Source of the DNA: an uncultured Kiloniellaceae bacterium
GTDB taxonomy: Bacteria; Pseudomonadota; Alphaproteobacteria; Kiloniellales; Kiloniellaceae
Direction: 5' to 3'
NCBI GenBank assembly: GCA_947493695.1
Contig: CANLSF010000004.1
Span: forward strand, 558,001 to 622,000
DNA: 64,000 nucleotides
Positions 27,037 to 37,013 of this stretch are shown in pieces. Every line of letters starts with the position of its first letter. Position 1 is the first letter of the stretch. The position numbers were made by a program, and so were the translations under genes. The notes under the pieces were generated by a model. It did not search any database and was not told where the DNA came from. It was given only the letters and a program-made list of their open reading frames with translations.

Positions 27037-28194
27037 TTATGCATAATTATCCAACGAGAACACCGCGTCGGAGACATCCCCGCGGCGTTCACCTTGACTG
27101 AACCAGGTATTCCATCCCAAACGCGGACCAGGCCCCTTCTGTGCGCCGCCAAGTTGCAGGGGCGGAACATCCCCACCGCGAAGCGTCAACTGCACATCGA
27201 AACTCTTGTCCGCGCCAACGAACAGCCGCGTCATCTGCGCCAGCTTCAGGAGCTCATCTCCTTCGGGCATAAAGGCCGCGAACTGCTCATAGCTCAGCGG
27301 TCCCAATCGAATCCGGAAACTGCTTTGCACGTCCCAAACCCGCGAGCCTAAGACGGCATCGACGCCCAACTGGCAAAACCCCGGATCCATAACCGGATTT
27401 GCCGGCAGCGAAGTACATTCATCCGCAGCCAGCGTGAGCCAGCGCCCCTGAAACTGATCGATCTCGACCTTGCGTTCGAAGAAATCCGACAGGAGTGCCT
27501 CCAGCGCGACGGCGGAAGGCGGCGAGTGGCTCAAATGTCCGCCGTAATGCAACAACAGTTGGTCGTCGAAGGCCAGGCGGTTTCGAAGACTTCTCTCGCC
27601 GAAACCGATCATGGCAAAGAGACTGGCCGTGACCGGATCTTCCCGGTCTCGACCCTTCCGCTCGTAAACCTGTGGAAGCCTGTACTTCTCCCAGGCACGC
27701 AGAAATAAGGAAATCAGGCGGTGATTAAAAAGATCGAAGAAATCCCGCAACGCCAGATTCTTTGCACGGGTTTCCCTGATCACCATCTCAGTATAGTGCG
27801 GCGGCAGAACACCACTCGGTCCAGTCAGGCCCATGAACCCCACGGTCATCTCCGCCGGGGGTGTCCCCTTCCCGGCATCCGCCTTCGCTTCCGGCTGGAC
27901 GACCTTAGTGATCTCGCTCGGCGGAAAATGCAGCGCGGGCAAGGCCCGAAACCGAACGGCTTCGGCTCCCGGCAAGCTGTCCTCACCCACCGCGCCTGTG
28001 CGATCTTGACGATGGTCCACATCGCTCACATCGGACTCATCGCGGACTTCTTCTCCCTTCACTCCCCTCCGGCGTGACGGCAGACGTTTCGCCGCTTCCA
28101 GCAACCGCACCGCCTGGAAAAACCCGAAACGGTGTGGCGCCCGAAACAGCTCGTCGATCAGAGAAGAGTCCGGTCGCCGGCTCTTGGGGGCCAT
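27037..28194 (-). CDS. tssG: T6SS baseplate wedge protein TssG
   Basis: A 385-residue TssG, which pairs with TssF and TssK in the baseplate wedge. The family hallmark RFGFFQAVRLLE is near the N-terminus, followed by FHPSEI-like LHFPPSEITKV, then GLTGPSGVLPPHYTEMV and FFDLFNHRLISLFLRAWEKY, all classic. A charged insertion of about 40 residues between the first motif and LHFPPSEI is longer than usual. The ATG at 28194 has a GGAG ten bases upstream, and the gene overlaps the tssF end by 37 bases, implying coupled translation; a TTG at 28260 is less likely. Confidence 0.95.
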   Translation of the reverse strand: MAPKSRRPDSSLIDELFRAPHRFGFFQAVRLLEAAKRLPSRRRGVKGEEVRDESDVSDVDHRQDRTGAVGEDSLPGAEAVRFRALPALHFPPSEITKVVQPEAKADAGKGTPPAEMTVGFMGLTGPSGVLPPHYTEMVIRETRAKNLALRDFFDLFNHRLISLFLRAWEKYRLPQVYERKGRDREDPVTASLFAMIGFGERSLRNRLAFDDQLLLHYGGHLSHSPPSAVALEALLSDFFERKVEIDQFQGRWLTLAADECTSLPANPVMDPGFCQLGVDAVLGSRVWDVQSSFRIRLGPLSYEQFAAFMPEGDELLKLAQMTRLFVGADKSFDVQLTLRGGDVPPLQLGGAQKGPGPRLGWNTWFSQGERRGDVSDAVFSLDNYA

Positions 28195-29984
28195 TTTCGC
28201 AGTACTCCTGAACGCCCTTTTACGCGAGCGGTCAAACGGGTGAATGAATTGATCGAACAATAGAGACCGAGGAAGCGCTCCAGCACCTGTGCCAGCAGAA
28301 AGAGACCGCTGCCGGAAAAGCCTTTTTCATCAAATTCGATATCGACTTCCATACCTCGGCAGACGCCACCGACACCCAGCGAGGCCGCACGCGCCGCGAC
28401 ACGGCGGTTTTTAACCGAGAGCACGGAATCGATGACGGCGCGGGTCTCCGCAGAGTCCCTGAAATCGTAAAGCTTAAGGATCTCCCGAAGTGCATCGGCG
28501 CCCTCACCGCTCTCGGCATCTGTAACCGAAAGGTGGTTCAGACTGAGATGGGAAATCAAACGCCAGTAACCTTTTGGCCCGGCAGCCGGACGTAAGGTTT
28601 CCGTCGGCGCCGTGATGCAGCTCAGTTTCGCAACCGGCGACGCGCCCTCAACCAGTTGCAGATGGGGATGTCCGCCGCCGTAAGGCAGCTTGCCCGGAAG
28701 ATCCCGGTTCAGCCCCGTAATCCCGACGGAGAGTGTCCAGTTGGCGGGCATGGATGGCACGTAATCGAGATCAACCAGTGCAAGATGCACTTCCGTCCCG
28801 CGATCGAAGGGACCTGCGGGCCGGCGCGTAGAGTGCCAGAAGCGATGATCCCGCCGGGGGTCGCCGCTGTGTTTCAAGGAGTAAAACGGCGCGACGCTCT
28901 CCGTCTCGCCGTCCGGCGATGACATCGAGACGCTGTCAATGGAATAGACTTCACTTACGCCCTCGCGCCGCGCATCGGGAACGACCCTGTATTCGTGCGA
29001 AGTCTGGTTCAGTGCAATCGGCTCCGCCCGTTGCTTGAAGAGGTTCACCATCGGCGTGCAGCCCAGCTCGAAGGTTTCCGCCGAGACGCTCCGCTCAAGA
29101 TCGCTCGAGGTTCGGTTCAGGTAGATAAAGACCTCGAGCTTCTTACCGGCATCAAGCAGAGTTTTCCCTTCCAGACCCGTCAGGTCGAAAAACAGGAACT
29201 TCTCCGGAAAGGCAAAATACTCCGTAAGCAGGCGGTATCCGACAAAGGACCGCGCCGGATACGGCAGAAGCCCTTCATCCCGCCCGAAGCCCACCGGTTT
29301 AATCGCATCGGGCCCAAGGATCACCGGATTTGGATCCGACACACCGTCGGCAAGTGCGATGGAAATCGTATTGTTGAACAGCAGTTCATGCAGCGGCAAA
29401 ACCTGCTGAGGCTGGCCGCGCAGGAAAAAGCGCAAGGATTCAGGCCCCAGCTTGGTGAAGGTCATGTCATCACCCAGACACTTCAGGCTGAGCCGAAGCA
29501 CAGCCACGGCGCCGGAACCGCGCGGATTGGCGGGCGCCACCAGCGGCCGGCCGGTCAGACCGGCATTCTCGACGGTGACGGGCCAAAGCTCGGTGTCGTA
29601 ACAGGTCGTGAAGCGGCAGGTCTCACCGCTGACCGGCTCGGTTTCGATCTCCATTTGCCGAGGCACCCTGTAGGACCCGGTGTGGTCCGCCTGACAATCG
29701 AACTTCACGATCGACATGGAAGGAATTGGCGCCAGGTAATGCGGATAAAGCGCACTGATCAGTGAGTCGGTCAGCTCCGGGAAATCGTCGTCGATCTTAT
29801 GACGGATCCGCGCGGCAACATAGGCGAAGCCCTCAATCAGGCGGCCGACATGGGGATCTTCCACCGCATCGGCGCTTACCCGCAGACGGCTTGCGATCTT
29901 CGGATGCGCATCGGCAAACTCCGCCGCCAGCTTCCGGACGTAGGTCAGTTCCCGATTATAATAAGGTAGAAGATCATCAGCCAT
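28158..29984 (-). CDS. tssF: T6SS baseplate wedge protein TssF
   Basis: A 608-residue TssF (VasA/ImpG type). The start, DLLPYYNRELTYVRKLAAEFA, and ASRLRVSADAVEDPHVGRLIEGFAY are diagnostic, with SLISALYPHYLAPIPSMSIV next. The C-terminus GSGLFLLAQVLERFLGLYCSINSFTRL also fits. TssF forms the scaffold of the baseplate wedge and binds the VgrG hub. Length is usual. It overlaps tssE by 8 bases and tssG by 37, so tssE-tssF-tssG are translationally coupled in this order. Confidence 0.96.
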   Translation of the reverse strand: MADDLLPYYNRELTYVRKLAAEFADAHPKIASRLRVSADAVEDPHVGRLIEGFAYVAARIRHKIDDDFPELTDSLISALYPHYLAPIPSMSIVKFDCQADHTGSYRVPRQMEIETEPVSGETCRFTTCYDTELWPVTVENAGLTGRPLVAPANPRGSGAVAVLRLSLKCLGDDMTFTKLGPESLRFFLRGQPQQVLPLHELLFNNTISIALADGVSDPNPVILGPDAIKPVGFGRDEGLLPYPARSFVGYRLLTEYFAFPEKFLFFDLTGLEGKTLLDAGKKLEVFIYLNRTSSDLERSVSAETFELGCTPMVNLFKQRAEPIALNQTSHEYRVVPDARREGVSEVYSIDSVSMSSPDGETESVAPFYSLKHSGDPRRDHRFWHSTRRPAGPFDRGTEVHLALVDLDYVPSMPANWTLSVGITGLNRDLPGKLPYGGGHPHLQLVEGASPVAKLSCITAPTETLRPAAGPKGYWRLISHLSLNHLSVTDAESGEGADALREILKLYDFRDSAETRAVIDSVLSVKNRRVAARAASLGVGGVCRGMEVDIEFDEKGFSGSGLFLLAQVLERFLGLYCSINSFTRLTARVKGRSGVLRKWPPRAGDRTLL

Positions 29985-30471
29985 GGGGCTTGGTCACCGA
30001 GAAGTTTTGAGTCACAGGATCCAGACTGGAATCGAAAATCATCGCCTCAGGGGTCGGGTCTGCATAGACCAGAGCCTCGACCCTGAAACGCAAGGTTCGA
30101 TCCTGAGGTTCCGCATTATCGAGCATTACGACTTTCAGCGATTGAAACCGGGGCTCGTGACGCCGGATCGCGACTTCGAGTTCGCGACAGAAATCTTCGC
30201 GGGCCTCCTGAGTGGCCACATTGGTTCGCGTCACGTCCGGGATGCCGAAATTCAGCAGCGAGCGATCCAGTTCCTTCAAACCCGACGGCCAAGAAAGATG
30301 GCGCCGGCGGGTATTGAGCAGGGCTTCAAGATCGCGGCGAATGGCGTTGCGCAACTCGACCAAAGGCTGGCCACGAGACTTTGGCCGCTCCTTGCTTTCG
30401 TCCGGATGCTCATCAAGCAAACGGTCGAGCACGGAGGGTAGAATGGGTTGATCGGGATCGAGCCGCGCCAT
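29977..30471 (-). CDS. tssE: T6SS baseplate protein TssE (gp25-like)
   Basis: A 164-residue gp25/TssE protein that starts sheath polymerisation on the baseplate. It shows the family core: VELRNAIRRDLEALLNTRRR, LDRSLLNFGIPD, and the C-terminal FRVEALVYADP with an EPRFQSLKV segment containing the conserved Glu-Pro-Arg. The N-terminal 35 residues are polar and charged (HPDESKERPK). It starts 7 bases after tagJ and ends overlapping tssF by 8 bases. Confidence 0.95.
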   Translation of the reverse strand: MARLDPDQPILPSVLDRLLDEHPDESKERPKSRGQPLVELRNAIRRDLEALLNTRRRHLSWPSGLKELDRSLLNFGIPDVTRTNVATQEAREDFCRELEVAIRRHEPRFQSLKVVMLDNAEPQDRTLRFRVEALVYADPTPEAMIFDSSLDPVTQNFSVTKPHG

Positions 30472-30478
30472 GACTCAC

Positions 30479-31315
30479 TCAGCCTGCCGCGTTGAACTGC
30501 AGGGCATCCAACTGCATGATCGGCACGACATCGTCGCCGATCAGAAAGCAACGCTGTCCCAGTCCACGCGCCGGCGTGCCCTCGCCGCCAATCCAGTCGG
30601 AACTGCGGCCCAGCAGAACCTGATCGTCGATCACCTGATCTTCGCTGCCCTGCCCCGCTTCGATGGCATCGACGGGCGGAAGATAGATGGCCGGAATAAA
30701 CACATCGCCATCGGGCCCATCAACCACATCCACAGATGCCCGGCGCCAGATCAGATCAATCGGGCGCTCAGGCGCATGGAACTCCATTTCACGCACCCGC
30801 GCCATCTCAACCCAGAAATACTTCCCGGTACTGGTCAGAACCTCAAAAAATGACGAGGTGACGTCATCCAGATCCCGAAAATCATCGAAGGGTTTGTCGT
30901 TGCAGATTCCGCTCACACTCGCACGCGACGCTTCTGCCTCCTCGAGGATTTTTGCGGCACCGCCTGCATCCCCTTCGCGCAAAAGCGTCACCGCCTCCAG
31001 ATGTTTGCTCAAGGCATCGGACGGCTGTTCCAGGAACTCCGGCACGCGTCCGGCGGAGATTAGCTCGCGGCGCGCCTGATCTGCCCGGACCAGTTGCCGG
31101 ATCATGGCAACGCCAACCGCAACATCCGGGTTCTGGGTGGAAATCACATCGAGCAGCTTATCCGCGCGCTCCAGATTCCCGGAGAAACAAAGCAGCTCTG
31201 CCAGAAACCCGCGTCGCCCCTGGTCGACCGGGTTCGAGCGAACCTCGTCGTTCATCGCGGCGATGGCATCCATCAGATTACCCGCCTGATAAAGCTCCTT
31301 GGCGCTTAAGGCCAT
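30479..31315 (-). CDS. tagJ: T6SS accessory protein TagJ (ImpE)
   Basis: A 278-residue ImpE/TagJ family protein. The N-terminal two thirds is a helical TPR-like region (LYQAGNLMDAIAAMNDEVR, RRGFLAELLCFSGNLERADKLLD), then the conserved CNDKPFDDFRDLDDVTSSFFEVL and the typical KYFWVEMARVREMEF, VDVVDGPDGDVFIPAIY. In other species TagJ binds the TssB N-terminus and tunes sheath disassembly by ClpV. It lies between the second tssC and tssE with small gaps (24 and 7 bases), as in other alphaproteobacterial T6SS operons. Confidence 0.93.
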   Translation of the reverse strand: MALSAKELYQAGNLMDAIAAMNDEVRSNPVDQGRRGFLAELLCFSGNLERADKLLDVISTQNPDVAVGVAMIRQLVRADQARRELISAGRVPEFLEQPSDALSKHLEAVTLLREGDAGGAAKILEEAEASRASVSGICNDKPFDDFRDLDDVTSSFFEVLTSTGKYFWVEMARVREMEFHAPERPIDLIWRRASVDVVDGPDGDVFIPAIYLPPVDAIEAGQGSEDQVIDDQVLLGRSSDWIGGEGTPARGLGQRCFLIGDDVVPIMQLDALQFNAAG

Positions 31316-31339
31316 AATTCTTTCCCTTCCAAAATTGCT

Positions 31340-32881
31340 TCAAGCGGTACCGACGGACGAGAGTTCCGTCACCAGTCTAAATGAAGAAATAACCTGATCG
31401 AGTTGTGCATGAGGCTGCAGATGTACCGTGCAACTGTACACACCGGGACGCCCTGTGGTCTCACGCACCGAGACCCGGCCTTCCCGCAGCGGATATTTCG
31501 CTTTTTGATCGGCGGACGCTCCGTCGACAGCCGAACAGTAGTTCATCAGCCAGCGCTGCAGAAAGTCCTCGCATTCATCGGCGGTTATAAAGGAGCCCAC
31601 CCGGTCGCGTCCCATGACCTTGACGTAATGACTGAAGCGCGAGACGCAGAGAATATACTGCAGCATCACCGAAAGCCGCGCGTTCACATTTGCCGCCGCC
31701 TTGTCGTAGGTTTCCGGCAGCTGCACGGACTGATTGCTATAGAATACCGAATACTCACTGTTGGAGCATTTGCTCAAAGGTATGAAGCCCAGATTGCTCA
31801 GCTCCATCTCCTGCGTTTCCGAAACGGATACATCGCTTGAATATTTAATCGCAATGCCCTGACGATCAGTGCCGAAGCTCTGCACCGTCAAGCCGGGCAC
31901 CAGTCCATAGCCAACGACATCGCGCTCCGCGCCTCGGATATCAGCGAACCAGCCGCTGTCGAAGAAATTTCTGATCAGAACGGAAGCGAACGCATAGGCC
32001 GCATTTCCCCAGAGATAGTTTTTGTCGCTATTGCCCGACACGGCCTCGCAATACCTGAAACCGTAATCTGGCGCTGCGCCATCTTCGTAAGGCAAACGCA
32101 TCAGAATCCGAGGCAGGGCAATCCCGAGAAAGCGCGAATCTTCCAGCTCGCGCAGCGAGCGCCAGCGGTCGTACTCAGGCTGCCGGAAAACCGCCCCCAG
32201 ATCGATCGGTATGCCCAGATCGCGAAAGCTGTCCAGACCCAGGAGTTCCGGTGCGGCGCCAACAACCAGGGGCGCGAATGCCGCCGCGGCAATCTGCGAC
32301 AGCGATTTCAGTGTCGAGACGTCGTCGGTGGGATGATCCTTGCCGCGCTTGTGGCGCACTTCATAGTCGCCAATCAGCACACCATAAGGCTCGCCGCCGG
32401 GCATCCCGAATTCGTTTTCGTAGATCTTGATAAAAAGCTGGCTCTGGTCGAACTCGATGGCCCGCTCCATATCACGGGTGACTTCCGCCCAGGAGATATC
32501 CAGAAGCTTAATCTTGACCCCGGTGTCGTCGTCCGCCTGCTCCACCAGATAATCGATACCGCGCCAGGACGCCTCCAGTTTTTGAAATTTCGGCTCGTGC
32601 AGAATCGCGTCGACCTGATCTGAGATAATGGTATCCAGATAGGCAATATCCCGGTCCAGGGCAGCCAAAATAGCTTCCCGGTCGTAGGGCGGTTGCAATA
32701 ACTTGCTGTCACCGAACCAGAGCCGAAGCCCCTGTATCGCGTGAGATGTCGAAAGAAAGGCCTGCAAGCGGTCGCCGTCGCCATGCACGCCTGTTGCCAG
32801 ACTCGTGCTGCCCACCGCTTCGGAACGCCGTTCCCGAAGCGCGGCCGAAACCCCGGCGAGCGTCAACGCAGCCTGTGTCAT
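31340..32881 (-). CDS. tssC: Second TssC-type sheath protein
   Basis: A 513-residue paralogue of TssC (EvpB/VipB family). It keeps the family pattern: [49 protein letters not shown], the FLGIALPRILMRLPY block and a C-terminal SHYVKVMGRDRVGSF. Alphaproteobacterial clusters such as Agrobacterium carry two tssC genes (TssC40, TssC41). Its N-terminus lacks the usual ClpV-recognition-style segment in obvious form. I use the ATG at 32881, preceded by GGAAG at good spacing; an ATG at 32911 without a site is possible. It lies 120 bases after the first tssC and 24 before tagJ. Confidence 0.9.
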   Translation of the reverse strand: MTQAALTLAGVSAALRERRSEAVGSTSLATGVHGDGDRLQAFLSTSHAIQGLRLWFGDSKLLQPPYDREAILAALDRDIAYLDTIISDQVDAILHEPKFQKLEASWRGIDYLVEQADDDTGVKIKLLDISWAEVTRDMERAIEFDQSQLFIKIYENEFGMPGGEPYGVLIGDYEVRHKRGKDHPTDDVSTLKSLSQIAAAAFAPLVVGAAPELLGLDSFRDLGIPIDLGAVFRQPEYDRWRSLRELEDSRFLGIALPRILMRLPYEDGAAPDYGFRYCEAVSGNSDKNYLWGNAAYAFASVLIRNFFDSGWFADIRGAERDVVGYGLVPGLTVQSFGTDRQGIAIKYSSDVSVSETQEMELSNLGFIPLSKCSNSEYSVFYSNQSVQLPETYDKAAANVNARLSVMLQYILCVSRFSHYVKVMGRDRVGSFITADECEDFLQRWLMNYCSAVDGASADQKAKYPLREGRVSVRETTGRPGVYSCTVHLQPHAQLDQVISSFRLVTELSSVGTA

Positions 32882-33001
32882 ACCAGAACTTCCGTCCGGA
32901 AAATTGAGCATCCATGACCGACCGGCGACTGAGCAGAGCCAGTCGACCGGTCGTCATCACAGGATTTACGCCTGCCAGACACTCCCCTAAACCAGGCTTA
33001 A

Positions 33002-34501
33002 TCAGCCGCCGACTTGGGGAATCTTGGCAACCATACGCATGGAAGTTGTCAATTCTTCCATCTGCAACCATGGCCGCATCCAGGCCACGGCATTGTAGGA
33101 ACCCGGCGCTCCCGGGATTTCCTTCACCTGAACCTTGGCTTCCGCCAGTGGATACTTCGCCTTCATTTCCTGACCGGAGGCGGCGTTACCATTGACGTAA
33201 TTCAGGATCCAGCGGTTCAGCCATTCCTCACAATCGGACGCCTCCATGAAGGAGCCGATCTTGTCCCGCGCCATGATCTTCAGATAATGCGCGAAACGGG
33301 AAGACGCCATCATGTAGGGCAGACGTGCAGAGATTGCCGCATTCGCCGTGGCCTCGGGCCGGTCGTATTTCTTCGGCTTCTGCGTTGTCTGCGCGCCGAA
33401 GAACACAGCGTAGTCCGTATTCTTGTAGTGGCAGAGCGGCAGGAACCCGAGCTTGCTGAGTTCCGCCTCGCGCCGGTCGGTGATGCCGATTTCGGTCGGG
33501 CACTTCTGATCCGGATCGCCGTCGTCACTCATGAACACGTGACTGGGCAGGTCGTCGACCCGGCCGCCGCCTTCAGCACCTCGGATGGCCGTGCACCAGC
33601 CATACTGCGCGAAAGCGTCGGTCAGCTTGGTGCCCATGACGTAGGACGCATTCATCCAGGTATATTCGTCATGCCCCATCGGTTTGGCTGCGCCGTTCGC
33701 ATCCAGTTCACCTTCTTCATAGCCAAAGTCTTCAACCGGTTTGGTGTTCTCACCATACGGCAGGCGAGCAAGCACACGTGGCATTACCAGGCTGACGAAA
33801 CGGGAATCCTCGCTCTCGCGGAAGGACCGCCATTTGGCGTACTCGATGGATTCGAAGATCTTCTCGAGATCCCGTGGCTTGGAGAGCTCGTTGTAGTCGT
33901 CGAACCCGAAGAGCTTGGGTCCGGCGGCGGAAATGAAGGGTGCAAAAGATGCGGCCGCAACATTGGACATGCTGGTCAGAAGCTCGACGTCTTCCGGGTG
34001 ATTGGTGAACTCGTAGTCTCCGATCATGGCACCGAAGGGCTCACCACCCGGCGTTCCGAATTCATTCTCGTAGATCTTCTTGAAGGTCTGGCTCTGATCG
34101 AATTCGACCGCCTTGCTCAGGTCCTTGTAAAGATCACGTTTCGAGACATTCATCATCCGGATCTTCAGCGTGGCGCTGGTCTCGGAATTCATCACCAGAT
34201 GATGCAGTCCCCGCCAGGAGCCTTCCAGCTTTTGGAACTTCTCATTATGCATGACAGCGGACAGCTGCTTCGACATCGCTTTGTCGATTTCCGCAATCGC
34301 CTGATTAAAGGTCACGGTCAGGTTCTTGCTATAGCTGACGGTGCCTTTCAGGGCTTCCTCGGTCAGGGTCTTCAACAGTTCCGTCGCGCGCTCCGGCTCT
34401 GTCTGCTTGGTTGCGCCGATCGCCTGATCTAGCAGGCTGACTTCGCCTTCAGCCTCGGTTGTTTGGGCTTCGGCTTTGGCATCAGTTTCTGTCTGGCTCA
34501 T
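33002..34501 (-). CDS. tssC: T6SS sheath protein TssC (VipB)
   Basis: A 499-residue large sheath subunit that forms the contractile tail with TssB. Motifs are classic: [71 protein letters not shown], and C-terminal [18 protein letters not shown]. The acidic first 40 residues include the helix that ClpV grabs in other species. The start ATG shares its A with the tssB stop codon (TAATG), so the two are translationally coupled to give matched amounts. It is followed after 120 bases by the tssC paralogue. Confidence 0.97.
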   Translation of the reverse strand: MSQTETDAKAEAQTTEAEGEVSLLDQAIGATKQTEPERATELLKTLTEEALKGTVSYSKNLTVTFNQAIAEIDKAMSKQLSAVMHNEKFQKLEGSWRGLHHLVMNSETSATLKIRMMNVSKRDLYKDLSKAVEFDQSQTFKKIYENEFGTPGGEPFGAMIGDYEFTNHPEDVELLTSMSNVAAASFAPFISAAGPKLFGFDDYNELSKPRDLEKIFESIEYAKWRSFRESEDSRFVSLVMPRVLARLPYGENTKPVEDFGYEEGELDANGAAKPMGHDEYTWMNASYVMGTKLTDAFAQYGWCTAIRGAEGGGRVDDLPSHVFMSDDGDPDQKCPTEIGITDRREAELSKLGFLPLCHYKNTDYAVFFGAQTTQKPKKYDRPEATANAAISARLPYMMASSRFAHYLKIMARDKIGSFMEASDCEEWLNRWILNYVNGNAASGQEMKAKYPLAEAKVQVKEIPGAPGSYNAVAWMRPWLQMEELTTSMRMVAKIPQVGG

Positions 34502-35031
34502 TATTCTTTTCCTTTATCCGCGTCGCCGTCCGCCGCTTCGTCGACACCCAATGCGCCGGAGAGCTCCGAAAGCTCTTCCTTGTTCTGCAAAACACGCTCC
34601 AGCAGAGCTTCAAGATCTTCCGAGCGATCAACCTTGCTCATCAGATCCCGCAGTTGATTTCTGGTTTCCAGGAGTTTCTTAAGCGCCGGCACCTGATTGA
34701 CCACAGCGCCCGGCTCGAAGTCCTCAATCGAACGGAACTTGAGATCCACGGCCATTTCACTGCCATCGCCCTTGAGAGTGTTATCCACCTTCATCTGCAG
34801 ACCGGGATTGATGCGCCCCATGACCTGATTGAAGTTGTCGCGATCGATCTGCACGAACTTCCGATCCTTCAATGGCGCCAGCGGTTCAGTCGGATCACCG
34901 GAAAAATCGCCCATGACGCCAACGATGAACGGCAGTTCTTTTTGAACCACGGCACCTTCCGTCTCGACGTCGTAGCTGATGTGAACCCGCGGTTTGCGAA
35001 CGCGTTCCAATTTTTTGTGAATACTAGCCAT
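34501..35031 (-). CDS. tssB: T6SS sheath protein TssB (VipA)
   Basis: A 176-residue small sheath subunit. It begins [27 protein letters not shown] and contains the canonical [17 protein letters not shown] and [22 protein letters not shown]. The C-terminal half is a long charged helix region ([16 protein letters not shown]) used in the interlocked sheath mesh. ATG 35031 has an AGGG close upstream; an upstream in-frame start at 35079 would add residues that do not fit the family. It is first of the coupled tssB-tssC pair and follows tssA by 242 bases, where a promoter may lie. Confidence 0.97.
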   Translation of the reverse strand: MASIHKKLERVRKPRVHISYDVETEGAVVQKELPFIVGVMGDFSGDPTEPLAPLKDRKFVQIDRDNFNQVMGRINPGLQMKVDNTLKGDGSEMAVDLKFRSIEDFEPGAVVNQVPALKKLLETRNQLRDLMSKVDRSEDLEALLERVLQNKEELSELSGALGVDEAADGDADKGKE

Positions 35032-35273
35032 GATCCCTGTCCTCAGTTGCTCGTACTGTATGTTTCGCCACGGTTGCAACGCTTTGGCGCGTCAAGAAGC
35101 CCGTGGCCGCCATGAAAATTTGCCGACAGCCTTACGTCTCGAAACTCATCCTAACACAAATTAACACAATCTTTACTCCACGACTGCGGTTCTGACCACA
35201 TCGCGCAAAAAAATTTTAGCGTCCTGACTCGCGCGCTCGAGACTCCGTATCCTCCCGCTATGCACGCTGTCGT

Positions 35274-36398
35274 CTAATAACCGTCGTCAACCGGCGGTGG
35301 CGCAATGCCTGCACGCATCAAGAAGCCGCGGCGGGCTTCGTCGTCCGGGATCAATTCAACAAGAAGATCCGACAGAGGCATCCTGGCGCGACGCACCATT
35401 TCTTCAAGCGAATAGGAAAGTGTCGAGTGGGGTTCCGTCCGGCGGAAAAACTCAGCAACCTTCAACATCGTATTGAATGCATCTTCACGTGTCGCAATCG
35501 CGCCCGCCACAGCAGGGCTTGCGCCGGAGGTCGCCCCCGCATCCGTGTCGGCCCCTCCTTCGGCTTCCGCTTCCTCGCTCGCCGGGGCATCTGAAATCAA
35601 CTTGTCCTTTGCCAGAAAGCTGGTCTCATCGAGGATCGTCTGCAGAAGATTACGGATGTTCGAGGAAGGCGGTGAATCCTGACCACATTTTTCATCCAGC
35701 AAAGCGCTCAGTTTTGAAAACTCGTCGATGCAGGCATTCAGGTCCGCAACCAGATCACTGTAAAACGGCGCAGGTGTCTCCGAGACCGCCCGGGTCATCT
35801 GCTCCATCGTCAAAGCGCCCGCGTCGATCCGCGCTTGTCGTTTTTCCTCGTCGGCAACCTTTGCCAACTCACCGGCCTGCTCATACTGCCAAAAAGCGTA
35901 AGGCAGGTCAGAATTGCCCTGGGTGATATGCACCTTTCTGATCGGCTGGATCAGCGTCCCGTCGCCACCGTCCCCGTTCAGACCGGTCAGCGGCGCGACC
36001 TTGGTTTCCATCCCGTCTTCGTCTTCAAGCGGGTAAAGACCATCCCAGAAGTTTTCCACCAGTCCATGCATCAGTCGAAAACCGTCACGCAGGCCTGAGA
36101 AGCCATGGGCGCGCAGCATGGCTTCCGTCAGCCAGGCCGCAATTTCCAGATCCTTGGAGCGCGTCGCAATAATATCAGGTGACAATTCGAGGATGGATCG
36201 CCACTCATCAAGAAACCCCGAGGGCTCTTCATCCATCTCCATGTTGCGCTCGGCAGCCCGGGCGGCGGAACGTGCATCTTTTATCTGATAGTAAACCGAA
36301 GTCGGTGAAGCATCGTCGCGCAGGTTTTCCCCAACCGCGGCCTCTCCCTCGATGGGAGCCAGTAGAGCCTCAAAGTCTAAGTTATCTTGCGACGCCAT
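35274..36398 (-). CDS. tssA: T6SS assembly protein TssA
   Basis: A 374-residue TssA, which primes and caps sheath-tube assembly. The ImpA N-terminal domain is clear: FEALLAPIEGEAAVGENLRDD, then ILELSPDIIATRSKDLEIAAWLTEAML and GFRLMHGLVENFWDGLYPLEDEDG. The C-terminal part (RTEPHSTLSYSLEEMVRRARMPLSDLLVELI) is of the short TssA type. A low-complexity Ala/Glu stretch near residue 270 separates the two. The ATG at 36398 is used; TTG at 36401 is immediately before it. It heads the minus-strand T6SS operon, with the 615-base region upstream containing a perfect palindrome. Confidence 0.94.
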   Translation of the reverse strand: MASQDNLDFEALLAPIEGEAAVGENLRDDASPTSVYYQIKDARSAARAAERNMEMDEEPSGFLDEWRSILELSPDIIATRSKDLEIAAWLTEAMLRAHGFSGLRDGFRLMHGLVENFWDGLYPLEDEDGMETKVAPLTGLNGDGGDGTLIQPIRKVHITQGNSDLPYAFWQYEQAGELAKVADEEKRQARIDAGALTMEQMTRAVSETPAPFYSDLVADLNACIDEFSKLSALLDEKCGQDSPPSSNIRNLLQTILDETSFLAKDKLISDAPASEEAEAEGGADTDAGATSGASPAVAGAIATREDAFNTMLKVAEFFRRTEPHSTLSYSLEEMVRRARMPLSDLLVELIPDDEARRGFLMRAGIAPPPVDDGY

Positions 36399-37013
36399 CA
36401 ATTCTTACTCGCCAATGTCAGGAAAAGGGTTCGTCAGGACAGGCCCTGCAACAATGGATACCGTGAACACTCGAAGAGACAGAAAGAGCGTAAGCCGGAA
36501 GCAGCGCACGCTGGAACGCACTTCCGGACGTCCGATTCGAACGTCTCGAACCGATTTTTGCTCAAATCAGCAAGATCTTGCAAAGTTTCACAAAATTTGT
36601 GAACTCGCATTCCCCGTCCCCTCAACACACGCGACACTTTAGCTGTCATCGCGCTTCCGCCGAAGCGCTTCGCCCGAAGAAAAAAGTGTTCTTGTTTTCT
36701 GTTGAAACAATATGCCGGAAAGCCTTGGATTTTCAATACTTTCCTCTCTTTCCTTCAGAAAGCATTCTTGACCGGCGCTCCTGAGAGGTCTCTTCTCAAC
36801 GTCTGGCTGCAATGGGCGGACCACAACCTCACATAATCGTTTATACGTCTCCGGGCCTGTCTCCTTCAGGACCGAGAGGACAAATTTGCAACAATCCAAT
36901 GGGAAACTGACAGCAATGTGAGTGGAATTTGTAGACAGACAGTAACCAGATGTTAACCATAATTCTGGTATCACAACTTTGCCACAGGCACTTCTGTTCA
37001 GCGGACCACAAAG
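36399..37013. other. Intergenic region upstream of the T6SS operon
   Basis: 615 bases between divergent tssA and the protease gene, with no supported gene. It should contain the promoters of both. It holds a perfect 17-base palindrome (36587-36603, listed separately). I found no convincing sigma-54 (GG-N10-GC) site. Short open frames here have no ribosome sites or protein-like composition. Confidence 0.65.
36587..36603. promoter_or_regulatory. Palindromic operator candidate upstream of tssA
   Basis: TTCACAAA and TTTGTGAA flank a single A, a perfect 17-base inverted repeat about 190 bases before the tssA start. The TTCAC/GTGAA half-sites are the size and form of a dimeric regulator site, such as FNR/CRP-, GntR- or LysR-type. 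The identity of the regulator is not known. Confidence 0.45.

Noticed and set aside
33014-34432. Long open frame (472 codons) on the plus strand
   Set aside because: Antisense to tssC, with no protein-like features.
36639-36974. Small gene in the region upstream of tssA
   Set aside because: Open frame without ribosome site, with Cys/Leu-rich composition unlike neighbours.
36399-37013. Sigma-54 promoter upstream of tssA
   Set aside because: No TGGCAC-N5-TTGC match could be found on the minus strand.
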